Shown: piece after piece, positions 7,470 through 15,667 of the stretch
Layout: the number at the start of each line of letters is the position of its first letter
Position numbering within the stretch: the stretch's first letter is position 1
Source of the DNA: Anaerolineaceae bacterium UBA2260
GTDB lineage: Bacteria > Chloroflexota > Anaerolineae > Anaerolineales > Anaerolineaceae
DNA length: 37,519 nucleotides
Assembly: GCA_002347485.1 (NCBI GenBank)
Contig: DDXM01000065.1
Span: 5,013 to 42,531 of the forward strand
Reading direction: 5' to 3'
Program-made: the position numbers and the translations under genes
The notes under the pieces: model-generated
The model's database searches: none
The model's input: the letters and a program-made list of their open reading frames with translations, nothing else
Told to the model about the DNA's origin: nothing

Positions 7470-8464
7470 ATGAGCAAAAAAAATCCCCATCGATCGGAGT
7501 AATCTTTCACCCGTCCTTTCCCCCTTCATCGCTCGCGGAATACGCGCGGCGGGCCGAGGTAGCGGGGTTTGACGAACTATGGCTGTGGGACGATTGTTTC
7601 CTGCCGGGCGCGTTCAGCGCGTCTGCCATCGCGCTCGCCGCCACATCCAGGTTGAAGGTCGGCATCGGCCTGCTGCCGGTGCCCGCTCACAACCCGCTCT
7701 TTGCCGCAATGGAGATCACCACGCTGGCTGGCGCTTATCCCGGGCGCTTCCTGCCGGGGTTCGGTCACGGCGTGCGATCCTGGATGGAGCAGATCGGCTC
7801 CGCGCCGCCCTCTCAATTGAAGGCGCTGGAGGAAACCCTGGCAGCCGTGCGCGGTCTGCTGGCAGGCGAATTGGTGAGCCAGCGCGGCACGTGGGTAAAT
7901 TTGGAGCAGGTGCGGATGGAGATGATCCCGTCTTCAGCGCCGCCCATTTACGTGGGTGGCATCCGCGCGAAGACCCTGCACCTGTCCGGGCGGCTGGCTG
8001 ACGGGACGATCCTCACCAGCCAATCCTCACCGCAATATATCCGTTGGGCGGTGGAGCAGATCCACGCGGGCATGGCGGAGGGTGGAAGAAGAAACCACCG
8101 CGTGGCAATCTACCTTGATGTGAAGGTCGATCCTGACCGACAATCCGCCCGGGCCGCGGCCCGCCGTGCGCTGGCGGAACGTCTGCCGTGGGATGACGTT
8201 AAGTTGGATGCGCCGGGGATCCGGGAGGAGGTCGCGGATTTTCTGCGGACCAACAAGACAATGGAGGAAATCGTCCGCAACATCCCCGACGCGTGGGTAG
8301 ACGCTTTTACCGCCGCGGGAGCGCCGGATGAGGTGGCAGAGGGAATCATCAGTCGATTCGACGCAGGGGCGGACACGGTCATTTTTCAACCCCTCAATGG
8401 TGATCCTGATTGCCTGGAGGAGTATATTCGTTATTTAAAACCGCTGCGCGACCTGGCAGGATAA
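7470..8464 (+). CDS. LLM-class flavin/F420-dependent oxidoreductase, apparent -1 frameshift at codon 5
   Basis: From SPSIGVIFHP to the C-terminus this is a luciferase-like monooxygenase (LLM) family protein of about 331 residues, a TIM barrel that binds FMN or F420. It shows a core GFDELWLWDD, SRLKVGIGLLPVPAHNP, LAGAYPGRFLPGFGHG, and the C-terminal half IYVGGIRAKTL and DGTILTS. The natural start is ATG 7470: ACGGAG sits upstream at good spacing and the protein then begins M-S-K-K. However, the A run at 7476-7483 has eight A's where nine are needed to join the body frame. The in-frame alternative (GTG 7448) has no ribosome site. The gene is therefore either read by slippage on A8, mis-sequenced, or truncated. 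Substrate unknown. Confidence 0.75.
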
Positions 8465-8562
8465 GCTTTTAGGCCACCCGTTTATTGATTTACGCCTGTG
8501 ATTGATTGTGTTATATTAATTAATGCACCAACACAAAATTATCGCACCAACTGGGAGGTACC

Positions 8563-9399
8563 GTGAAGCACATAGAAGGAACCTTTATCGGGGTACGAAA
8601 TCTCAATAATTATTACCAGGGCTGGGTCCCTGAAAACGAAGTAAAGGCTGTAATACAGGTTGTCCATGGTTTGGGGGAGCACACCGGGCGGTACAGTAAC
8701 CTGGTGGATCGCTTCGTACCGCTCGGGTACGCCATTTACGGCATAGATCACATTGGGCACGGCCGGTCAGACGGGGAACGTGAAGTGGTCGAACGCTTTG
8801 AAGATTACATCGAACCGCTGAAAATCCTGCGCAAAATGATCACCGACTGGCACCCCGGCAAACCTGTTTTCATCTATGGTCACAGTCTGGGTGGATTGAT
8901 CACCTCCTACCTCCTGCTTGATCACCAGGATGACTATAAAGGCGCCATCCTATCCGCAGCGCCCGCCAAAGTGCCAAAGACAATATCCCCTTTAACCGTT
9001 GCGCTGGGTAAGTTCCTTTCCAGGGTTGCCCCAAAAGCCGGCGTGCTTCCGCTCGATGCCTCGCATCTCTCGCATGACCAATCCGTAGTTGACGCGTATA
9101 ACAAAGACCCCCTGGTATATCATGGCAAAACCCCCGCGCGTCTTTCTGCCGAAATGTTGCGCGCGATGATCCGGGTATCGAATGAAGCCAGTAGGATCTC
9201 GCTTCCCTTGTTCATCATTCAGGGCAGTGAGGATAAATTAGTCGACCCGGACGGGTCACAGATGTTGTATGAAAACACAAGTTCAACAGATAAGTCGATA
9301 AAGTTTTACGAAGGATTCTTCCACGAGGTTCATAACGAACCCGGGCGTGAAGTGATGTTCAAAGAGCTGGAGGAGTGGCTCCAGTCAAAATGCGGCTGA
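8563..9399 (+). CDS. Monoacylglycerol lipase-like alpha/beta hydrolase
   Basis: The 278 residue protein fits the Hydrolase_4/monoacylglycerol lipase group. It has the oxyanion-hole region VVHGLGEHTGRY, GYAIYGIDHIGHGRS, the nucleophile elbow G-H-S-L-G-G (Ser108), the acid in IIQGSEDKLVDP (Asp224), and the base His in FFHEVHNEP (His254). No signal peptide is seen, so it is likely cytoplasmic and cleaves monoacylglycerols or similar esters. The start is GTG 8563, five nt after GGGAGGT. A terminator follows directly, so the gene is probably monocistronic. Confidence 0.88.
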   Translation: MKHIEGTFIGVRNLNNYYQGWVPENEVKAVIQVVHGLGEHTGRYSNLVDRFVPLGYAIYGIDHIGHGRSDGEREVVERFEDYIEPLKILRKMITDWHPGKPVFIYGHSLGGLITSYLLLDHQDDYKGAILSAAPAKVPKTISPLTVALGKFLSRVAPKAGVLPLDASHLSHDQSVVDAYNKDPLVYHGKTPARLSAEMLRAMIRVSNEASRISLPLFIIQGSEDKLVDPDGSQMLYENTSSTDKSIKFYEGFFHEVHNEPGREVMFKELEEWLQSKCG

Positions 9400-9424
9400 C
9401 CTGGGATTTATCAATAAGAGCAAC

Positions 9425-9458
9425 AAACGCGCCAGTCATCAGACTTCGGCGCGTTTTT
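9425..9458 (+). terminator. Rho-independent terminator after the lipase-like gene
   Basis: AAACGCGCC (9425-9433) pairs with GGCGCGTTT (9448-9456) over a 14 nt loop and runs into T5 ending at 9458. Confidence 0.75.
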
Positions 9459-9513
9459 CGTTTTATGATGAAATTGCCTATATTGACTGATCCAAACATC
9501 CAGGTGGTGCCTG

Positions 9514-10061
9514 GTGAACCGGTTTCAGAAATGGACACAACGCAGGGTTTCGCTGCCGGTAAAACTCCTGGCTGTATTACTCGCGGGCGGGCTTTTTGTT
9601 TTCCTGATCCCATATACTCAATTGGTACTGTGTCCCCGCCCGGACTCAGGGATCGACCTTCCAGATTTCCGCATCGGGTGGGTCAAAATTCTCGCTTGCG
9701 CAATCCTCGTGATGATCGGAGGATACTACGCCTTTTCGTCCATTTACCAGCAGCTTTTTAACGCGGATGGAACACCTCTCCCGTTCATCCCCACGAAAAA
9801 ATTACCGGTAAATAGTGTCTTCCAACAATCCGGGAACCCCATGACCTTTGGGACGATCTGCCTGGATCTGGGCTTGGCGATCCTGGCAGGTTCGCTTTCC
9901 GCCCTCCTGATGGTCGCTGTATTCTTCGCTTTCCTGCTGGTCTATACATCAAGCGGATCGAGGAACATGAGCTGGAACTTCGCTTTGGTGAACCTTACCT
10001 GGTCTACAAAAAGAACAACCCGTTCCTTATTCCGCGCATCAGATCCAAAAGATCAAACTAA
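9514..10061 (+). CDS. Isoprenylcysteine carboxyl methyltransferase-family membrane protein, frameshifted near 9940
   Basis: The first frame gives membrane helices and the ICMT-type core: FNADGTPLPFIPTKKLPV, then SGNPMTFGTI, then a helix. After LLMVAVFFAFLL the uninterrupted frame turns into unfamily-like sequence ending at 10095. Shifting frame at about 9940 instead gives L-Y-I-K-R-I-E-E-H-E-L-E-L-R-F-G-E-P-Y, then K-K-N-N-P-F-L-I-P-R, the conserved SAM-binding C-terminus of the family, stopping at 10061. The real product is therefore about 182 residues with one base missing in CTGCTGGTC (9934-9942). The family methylates prenyl-cysteines in eukaryotes; bacterial substrates are mostly unknown. 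The start is GTG 9514 with a modest AGGTGG upstream. Confidence 0.75.
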
Positions 10062-10159
10062 CCTTACCAAAATGAAATGTGAAAACCGGTTGTAACTGAC
10101 AAGCGTTGGTGCTAAAGTAATATATTCACTTTACCATGGGGTATGAAAAGGAGAAAACA

Positions 10160-12073
10160 ATGAAACGTCTAGTTCTATCAGTAAGCGCAGTTCTTATTCT
10201 TTCGTTGGGGATCGGCGCGTTCGCATCATTGCCAGTTCAATCAGCAACGGATGGCAACCATGTTCGTGTGCTGGTCCAATTCCAACCGGGCGCCCGTGGA
10301 GCAGTAGAAAAGACGCTCCAGGGTCTGGGGGCTGAATTCCATTACACTTTTGATGAGCTGGACGCCTTCGCGGTGACCGTTCCAGCCGCCGCGCTGAATG
10401 GGTTGACCAAAAACCCGAATGTAGTGCTTGTCGAAGAGGACGCCCTGCGCTTCCCGATCGAGATCCAGGAATCCGGCGCTGCCACGGTGGCAGCCGCTAC
10501 TACGCAAACTGTGCCTTACGGCGTGGATATGGTGCAGGCGCGTGACGTTTGGGATGCCAACCGCGACAATGTTGTGGATAGCGGCGCGGCCACCGGTGCC
10601 AATCGCACCCTGTGCATCATCGACTCCGGTTTCTATACCGGGCATGAAGACCTGCAAGGCGTTAACGTGAGCGGGTATGCTGGAAACCTGCCGTGGAACG
10701 TCGATGGCTCCGGGCATGGTACGCACGTTTCCGGCACCATCGCGGCAATGCACAACGCGCTGGGCGTGGTCGGCGTTACTCCGGGCACGGTGAACGTGTA
10801 CATGGTGCGCGTGTTTGGTGACGACGGCAACTGGGCGTATTCGTCCACCCTGATCGACGCCGCCAACAAGTGTGCTTCAGCCGGGGCGAACATCATCAGT
10901 ATGAGCCTGGGCGGTGCCCGCCAGAGTGTGACCGAGAAGCGCGGTTTCGACACTTTGTACGCCAATGGCATTCTCTCCATCGCAGCGGCGGGGAATGAAG
11001 GAACTTCCGCGTTATCCTACCCAGCTTCATATACCTCCGTGGTTTCCGTAGCCGCCATCGATGCCAACAAAGTGGTGGCTGATTTCTCTCAATTCAACAG
11101 CGCGGTTGAACTCGCCGCGCCGGGCGTGGGTGTGCTGAGTACGGTTCCCTACCGGGATCTCAATACACTATCAGTTGACGGTATGACCTACACCGGCGGT
11201 CATATCGAGTACTCCGCCCGCGGCGATGCTTCCGGTGCGCTGGTGGATGGCGGGCTTTGCACCACGACCGGCGCCTGGGTGGACAAGGTAGTGCTCTGCC
11301 AGCGTGGCGACATCTCCTTCTACGACAAGGTGATGAACGTGCAGAACAGCGGCGGAGCCGCCGCGGTGATCTATAACAACGTCCCGGGTGGATTCCTCGG
11401 TACGCTGGGCGAGGGTTATTCCTCCTCCATTATCGGCATCAGCCTCAGCCAGGAAGACGGCCTGTACCTGGTGGCCAACAAGCTCGGTGTGACTGGCACT
11501 GTCTCCAGCACCTACACCGCTCCTGCCAGCGGTTACGAATATTACGACGGTACGTCGATGGCCACCCCGCACGTTTCCGCGGTCGCTGCGCTGGTTTGGA
11601 GCGCCGACCCGACCGCCACCAATGTGGAGATCCGCGATGTGCTCGCCGCGACCGCGCAGGACCTGGGCGCTACGGGACGCGATGTGTACTACGGTTTCGG
11701 TCTGGTGCAGGCCAAGGCTGCCATAGACGCCCTCACTGGCGGCGGTGGCGGTGCAACCGACGTTGTGCACGTGGCTGATTTGGCTGGAACGGTTACTGTT
11801 TCCAGGAATAAGTGGACCGCCACGGTCACAACCACCGTTGTGGATGCATCGGGCGCACCCGTTTCCGGCGTGGTAGTCACCGGCGCGTGGAGCAACGGTT
11901 TCACCGGAACCAGCACCTGCACCACCGGCGCTGCGGGAACCTGCCCCATCACCAGCGGTAGCATGAAACTGACGGTGCCATCTGTCACATTCACGGTCAC
12001 CAATCTTGCCGCCACTGGGTTCACCTATGACGCGGCTGCCAACATTGAAACCAGCATCGTCATCACAAAGTAA
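10160..12073 (+). CDS. Secreted subtilisin-family (S8) serine protease with PA and Ig-like domains
   Basis: The 637 residue protein has a Sec signal peptide (residues 1-29, ending VQSA) and an I9 propeptide (about 33-100). The catalytic domain has Asp155 (C-I-I-D-S-G), His186 (G-H-G-T-H-V-S-G) and Ser466 (G-T-S-M-A-T-P-H-V). A protease-associated (PA) domain is inserted between His and Ser (about 350-450, with KVVLCQRGDISFYDKV and GGAAAVIYNN). After a Gly-rich linker comes an Ig-like domain of about 100 residues. It is predicted to be exported, autoprocessed and used on extracellular protein. ATG 10160 is chosen because AAGGAG precedes it; ATG 10136 would put eight charged residues before the signal. 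A terminator follows. Confidence 0.93.
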   Translation: MKRLVLSVSAVLILSLGIGAFASLPVQSATDGNHVRVLVQFQPGARGAVEKTLQGLGAEFHYTFDELDAFAVTVPAAALNGLTKNPNVVLVEEDALRFPIEIQESGAATVAAATTQTVPYGVDMVQARDVWDANRDNVVDSGAATGANRTLCIIDSGFYTGHEDLQGVNVSGYAGNLPWNVDGSGHGTHVSGTIAAMHNALGVVGVTPGTVNVYMVRVFGDDGNWAYSSTLIDAANKCASAGANIISMSLGGARQSVTEKRGFDTLYANGILSIAAAGNEGTSALSYPASYTSVVSVAAIDANKVVADFSQFNSAVELAAPGVGVLSTVPYRDLNTLSVDGMTYTGGHIEYSARGDASGALVDGGLCTTTGAWVDKVVLCQRGDISFYDKVMNVQNSGGAAAVIYNNVPGGFLGTLGEGYSSSIIGISLSQEDGLYLVANKLGVTGTVSSTYTAPASGYEYYDGTSMATPHVSAVAALVWSADPTATNVEIRDVLAATAQDLGATGRDVYYGFGLVQAKAAIDALTGGGGGATDVVHVADLAGTVTVSRNKWTATVTTTVVDASGAPVSGVVVTGAWSNGFTGTSTCTTGAAGTCPITSGSMKLTVPSVTFTVTNLAATGFTYDAAANIETSIVITK

Positions 12074-12095
12074 AAATCGAACGTATCGAACGCGC

Positions 12096-12125
12096 AAAGG
12101 AGCGGGTTTTACCCCGCTCCTTTTT
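12096..12125 (+). terminator. Rho-independent terminator after the subtilisin gene
   Basis: AAAGGAGCGGG (12096-12106) pairs with CCCGCTCCTTT (12113-12123) over a 6 nt loop and ends in T5-T6 (12120-12125 region). Confidence 0.88.
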
Positions 12126-12167
12126 GCTTACAATTGTGTGATAAATCGATGAGATGAGGAGCGTAAA

Positions 12168-12558
12168 ATGCTGGAAGCTAATAAGGTATCGCTAAAATTG
12201 GACGAGATCGGTCAGATCACCATCCCGGTGCGTGACCTCGAGCGGGCAATCGGCTTTTACCGTGATGCGCTGGGCATGGATTTCCTGTTCCAGGCGTCGC
12301 CCGGATTGGCATTCTTCGACTGCGGAGGAATCTGCCTGATGTTGGATGTACCGGCGGGGACGCAATCTGATAATCTCAGCTCATCATCCATACAAAGTGG
12401 ACGATCTTCCCTCGGCGGTCACAGAGATCAAATCACGCGGGGTGGATTTCGACCAGGTGCCTGAACTGGTGGCACAAATGCCCGACCACGTGTTGTGGAT
12501 GACTTTCCTGCGCGACCCTGACGAAAACACGCTGGCTTTGATGTGGGAGAAGCGCTAA
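12168..12558 (+). pseudogene. VOC-superfamily (glyoxalase/bleomycin-resistance fold) protein, frameshifted
   Basis: Frame one gives the first half of a VOC domain: GQITIPVRDLERAIGFYRD, then G-L-A-F-F-D-C-G-G-I-C-L-M-L. Frame two gives the second half: Y-K-V-D-D-L-P-S-A-V-T-E-I-K, then FLRDPDENTLALMWEKR to 12558. The junction lies near 12370-12395. The observed AGCTCATCATCCATACAAAG becomes a normal VOC strand (S-S-I-I-H-Y-K-V-D-D-L) if two single bases are added back. The full protein would be about 130 residues, normal for the family. Members are metal-dependent dioxygenases, isomerases or resistance proteins; the activity here is unknown. GAGGAGCG precedes ATG 12168. Confidence 0.7.
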
Positions 12559-12638
12559 AAGCACATTTGTTGCGGGAAATTCAACCTTCAAACCCGTCAA
12601 AGCCTGCGAATTTGTCCCTTTGGTACTCACCTGTGAAA

Positions 12639-14636
12639 TTACGGCTGCCAAACCGGAGTACCGAACACATCACTGGCTATCATTTTTGGGGTATTGTTAT
12701 CTAGCCCTGTGATATAGATTGCCCCATTCGAAACATAAGCTATCATCAATCCGTCGGGTGACCAGGCTGGATTATTAGGATTGGTTTTTCCGCTGGTCAA
12801 ACGACCACCTGCTGGATTCGCCACACAATCCACACAAATTATATAAATGGCTATTACACCGTCCTGGTTGCTTTGGTAGGCAATCCAACGCCCATCCGGT
12901 GACCATGCAGGAGAAATTTCATCAACGGTATTTGTTTGAGTGAGGTTTATTAAATCTGTTCCATCCGGCTTGACCGTGCAAAGGTCGCTATGCCCGCCAG
13001 ACCAACAAGTAAACGCCAGGCGTTGAGCACTCTCCGCACGGAGAGGAATCCACACGGGTCCAGTTCCCACCACCTTGATCACTTGGTCATTTTCTTCAAG
13101 AGATTGGATACAGATTTGTGTTTCAGAATCCAGAGCGCAATGATACGCCAGCCATTTTCCGTCCGATGAACCCTTAGGGTTTGTGTTCATAGTTGGGTTG
13201 TTGGTGATTTGGGTCAATGCTGTACCATCCGCTTTTATGATATATATTTCTTCTTTTCCAGAACGGTTGGAACTAAATGCAATCTCATCCGAGGATAACC
13301 ACGCCGGATATCGGTCCATTGAAGGATCTTTAGTGAGATTCAGGAGATTCGATCCATCCTGGTTCACAAGGAAAATATCAAATGAAACCCCTGGAGGGCA
13401 ATCGGTTGACAGGCTACCACCCACGCAACCCTCAAAAGCGATTTGATTACCATCCGGTGACCATACCGGGTTCATGATCAGCATCGTCCCTTGAGTCAAT
13501 TGTGTGAGATTCGCCCCGTCAGCGTTGATTGTGAAAAGTGCCATATCATTGCCCTTTGAAGCGACAAATGCCAGTTTACTGGCTGTGTTGAACACCGCGC
13601 TTTTGCCATTAACGGGTTTCCAGAAGGGCATTTCGTCATCCGCAAGGTCATTTGTAAAATTGGTCTGACCGCTGCCATCGGCCTTCATGATGTAAATTTC
13701 CCAATTACCGTCGCGATCGGTCTGGAAGGCGATCCAGCGTCCATCCGGCGACCAGGCGGGCGACCAGTCCTCAGAAGGGTGATTGGTCAGGTTGGTCAGG
13801 TTGCTTCCGTCCACAGCTACAGAGTAAATGTCTGATTGCCCGTTCATCACTGAGCGGAACACAATGGTCGAACCATCCGGCGACCACCTGGGGGTGTAGT
13901 CACTGCCGCCGTCATTGGTCAACCTTCTCACTCTTCCACCGTCCGCGTCCATAATGTAAATGGAATAAACGCCGGTCGTGTTATCCCGGTCTGAAAGAAA
14001 GGCTATCTGCTTGCCATCCGGCGACCAGGTGGGCGCAAAATCATCGGTCGGATTTTCGGTCAACTGCACAATGTTGAACCCCCACGGATCCATCACAAAG
14101 ACCTCGTTATTGCCGGTGCGGCGTGAGGTGAAAGAGATCATCGTGCCATCCGGCGACCAGGCCGGAAAGCCGTCGTCCACCTCCGGCAGGTTGGTGAGGT
14201 CCACCGGGTCGCTGCCGTCGGTGTTCATCACCCCCACGTAAGAGGAGGTCAGACCGAACCCGGTGAAGGCGATCTGCTTGCCATCCGGTGAAAATCCGCC
14301 CGGAAAGAAGTTCGAGTCACCCTGGGTGATGCGGGTAATATCCCCGCTCCCAAATTCCTGAATATAAAGATCCTGGTAAACTCCGCTGCTGTTGGAAGCA
14401 AAGAGAATGCCGTCCGCTCCGCCCAACATGGTAATGGGTGCAACAGCGGGTGTCGGAGGGGTTTGAGTAGACTCAGCCGTCCCCATGGATTCCGGTGGAT
14501 TCTCCGGGTCAATAGCCGCGCTGGTAGCGGTTGGCTCAAGCGGACGTTGCACCTCGATCTGGATGCCGATTTTAGCACAGCCGGATAGAAGAAGTACGCC
14601 GATCAATATTGTATAGAAGATGCTTTTTATTTTCAT
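12639..14636 (-). CDS. TolB/PD40-type beta-propeller lipoprotein
   Basis: The 665 residue protein starts with MKIKSIFYTILIGVLLLSGC (lipobox L-S-G-C) and then a Thr/Pro linker. About eleven or twelve PD40/WD40-like blades follow, most with the signature W-S-P-D-G-x-x-I-A-F or a close variant and followed by E-V/I-Y-I-M-x-A-D-G strands. A blade near the middle (WKPVNGKSAVF) is degenerate and separates two groups, suggesting two six-bladed propellers. Such proteins bind peptides or partner proteins at the cell surface; enzyme activity is unlikely. ATG 14636 is preferred (GCGAGGT just upstream, and the signal then begins correctly) over 14660. It lies 95 nt downstream of the kinase gene on the same strand and may be co-transcribed with it. 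Confidence 0.88.
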   Translation of the reverse strand: MKIKSIFYTILIGVLLLSGCAKIGIQIEVQRPLEPTATSAAIDPENPPESMGTAESTQTPPTPAVAPITMLGGADGILFASNSSGVYQDLYIQEFGSGDITRITQGDSNFFPGGFSPDGKQIAFTGFGLTSSYVGVMNTDGSDPVDLTNLPEVDDGFPAWSPDGTMISFTSRRTGNNEVFVMDPWGFNIVQLTENPTDDFAPTWSPDGKQIAFLSDRDNTTGVYSIYIMDADGGRVRRLTNDGGSDYTPRWSPDGSTIVFRSVMNGQSDIYSVAVDGSNLTNLTNHPSEDWSPAWSPDGRWIAFQTDRDGNWEIYIMKADGSGQTNFTNDLADDEMPFWKPVNGKSAVFNTASKLAFVASKGNDMALFTINADGANLTQLTQGTMLIMNPVWSPDGNQIAFEGCVGGSLSTDCPPGVSFDIFLVNQDGSNLLNLTKDPSMDRYPAWLSSDEIAFSSNRSGKEEIYIIKADGTALTQITNNPTMNTNPKGSSDGKWLAYHCALDSETQICIQSLEENDQVIKVVGTGPVWIPLRAESAQRLAFTCWSGGHSDLCTVKPDGTDLINLTQTNTVDEISPAWSPDGRWIAYQSNQDGVIAIYIICVDCVANPAGGRLTSGKTNPNNPAWSPDGLMIAYVSNGAIYITGLDNNTPKMIASDVFGTPVWQP

Positions 14637-14701
14637 GGATACCTCGCTTGAAGTAAGCATACCTGGGGAGAGGTCATCCTGTTCGCTCTATGCGTCACGG
14701 T

Positions 14702-14722
14702 GTGGTGAAGCGCTGTCACCAC
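14702..14722. repeat. Hairpin between kinase gene and PD40 lipoprotein gene
   Basis: GTGGTGA (14702-14708) and TCACCAC (14716-14722) form a perfect 7 bp stem with a 7 nt loop. No T tract follows on either strand, so it is not a standard terminator. It may be an mRNA-processing or stability element, or an operator. Confidence 0.4.
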
Positions 14723-14731
14723 CTGGTAACA

Positions 14732-15667
14732 TCAACGCGGGTTAACCGGCAATTCCACGCGCACCATGGTACCCTGGTCCGGGCGGCTGTGCACGGTTAT
14801 GCTGCCACCGTGCAGGTCAATGATGCGTTTCACCAACGCCAGCCCCAGCCCGCTGCCGGGCAGGTCGCGCGCGTTCTCGCCACGGTAGAGTTCATCAAAA
14901 ATGAGCGGCAGGTCTGCCGCGGGGATGCCGCGCCCGTTGTCGTCGATCTCCACCAGCACGCTGCGCCCATCCTCCGAGGCGCGCATCTCCACCCGTCCAT
15001 CCGGCGCGGAGAACTTGAGCGCGTTCTCGACCAGGTTGCGGAAGGCAGCCACCAGCAGATCGCGGTCGCCGCTGACCGTGGAGACCGGCCAGGGCACCTG
15101 CTGCAGTGTGAGCGTCACCTGACGCTCCTGGCAATCGGGCGCGCCGCAGGCTAATTCGCGGGCATCCTCCAGCATCTCGCGTACGTCCACCTCGGTCATA
15201 TCCAGGTTGGACTCATTCATCTCTGTGAGCGCGCGCAAGTTCTCCACTAGTGTTTGCAGACGCTGCGCCTGGTGCGAAATCCTCGCCAATGAGCCAGCCA
15301 TTTCCTCGGTCGCGCCTGGGTCAAGCTGCAAATTCGCAATTCCCAGCCGGATGGTGGTGAGTGGGTTCTTCAGTTCATGATCCAGGCGGCGTAAAAAGCG
15401 CTGGCGCTCCTGCCCTTGCAGGGTTCGTTCCGCATGTAAAGCCGCGTTGACGCACCGCCGAGTGCGCAGCCGCACCAGCACCACCAGCGCCCAGATGATA
15501 CCGCCCAGTCCTCCTGCCAGCAGGAAAAGAAAGGCAAGGTCGAAATGCAGCGTGCCGGTGAAAAGGAAATTCGTCAGCACGCCGCGGCTGGCAAGCAAGC
15601 TGAACAACACCCCGGTCAGCAGCAGCGCCACTGGACCGATCCAACGCCGGAATGACTGTCTGTTCAC
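14732..15667 (-). CDS. Sensor histidine kinase, intramembrane-sensing type
   Basis: The 311 residue protein has two membrane helices (about 9-27 and 42-66) joined by a short external loop of about 15 residues, with no sensory domain and no clear HAMP. It then has the HisKA H-box F-L-R-R-L-D-H-E-L-K-N-P-L (His97) and the HATPase_c boxes: N (NLVENALKFS), G1 (DDNGRGIP), F (IFDELYRGE) and G2 (GSGLGLALV). It should autophosphorylate and pass phosphate to the adjacent response regulator. The start is GTG 15667, overlapping the regulator stop by 4 nt (GTGA), so translation is coupled. The tiny loop suggests the signal comes from the membrane or a partner protein. Confidence 0.93.
   Translation of the reverse strand: MNRQSFRRWIGPVALLLTGVLFSLLASRGVLTNFLFTGTLHFDLAFLFLLAGGLGGIIWALVVLVRLRTRRCVNAALHAERTLQGQERQRFLRRLDHELKNPLTTIRLGIANLQLDPGATEEMAGSLARISHQAQRLQTLVENLRALTEMNESNLDMTEVDVREMLEDARELACGAPDCQERQVTLTLQQVPWPVSTVSGDRDLLVAAFRNLVENALKFSAPDGRVEMRASEDGRSVLVEIDDNGRGIPAADLPLIFDELYRGENARDLPGSGLGLALVKRIIDLHGGSITVHSRPDQGTMVRVELPVNPR

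Noticed and set aside
8523..8548. Two GCACCAAC copies upstream of the lipase-like gene
   Set aside because: An 8 bp direct repeat is too short and too isolated to call an operator.
11171..12097. Long minus-strand frame (308 codons) opposite the subtilisin gene
   Set aside because: It is fully inside a strong protease gene with catalytic motifs on the plus strand; its translation is low-complexity Gly/His/Arg typical of an antisense frame in GC-rich DNA.
12639..14636. Repeated short DNA motif (CCATCCGG-type, about every 120-150 nt) as a possible CRISPR or satellite
   Set aside because: The repeats are the codons of the S-P-D-G motif in successive propeller blades and are not spaced by unique spacers of constant length.
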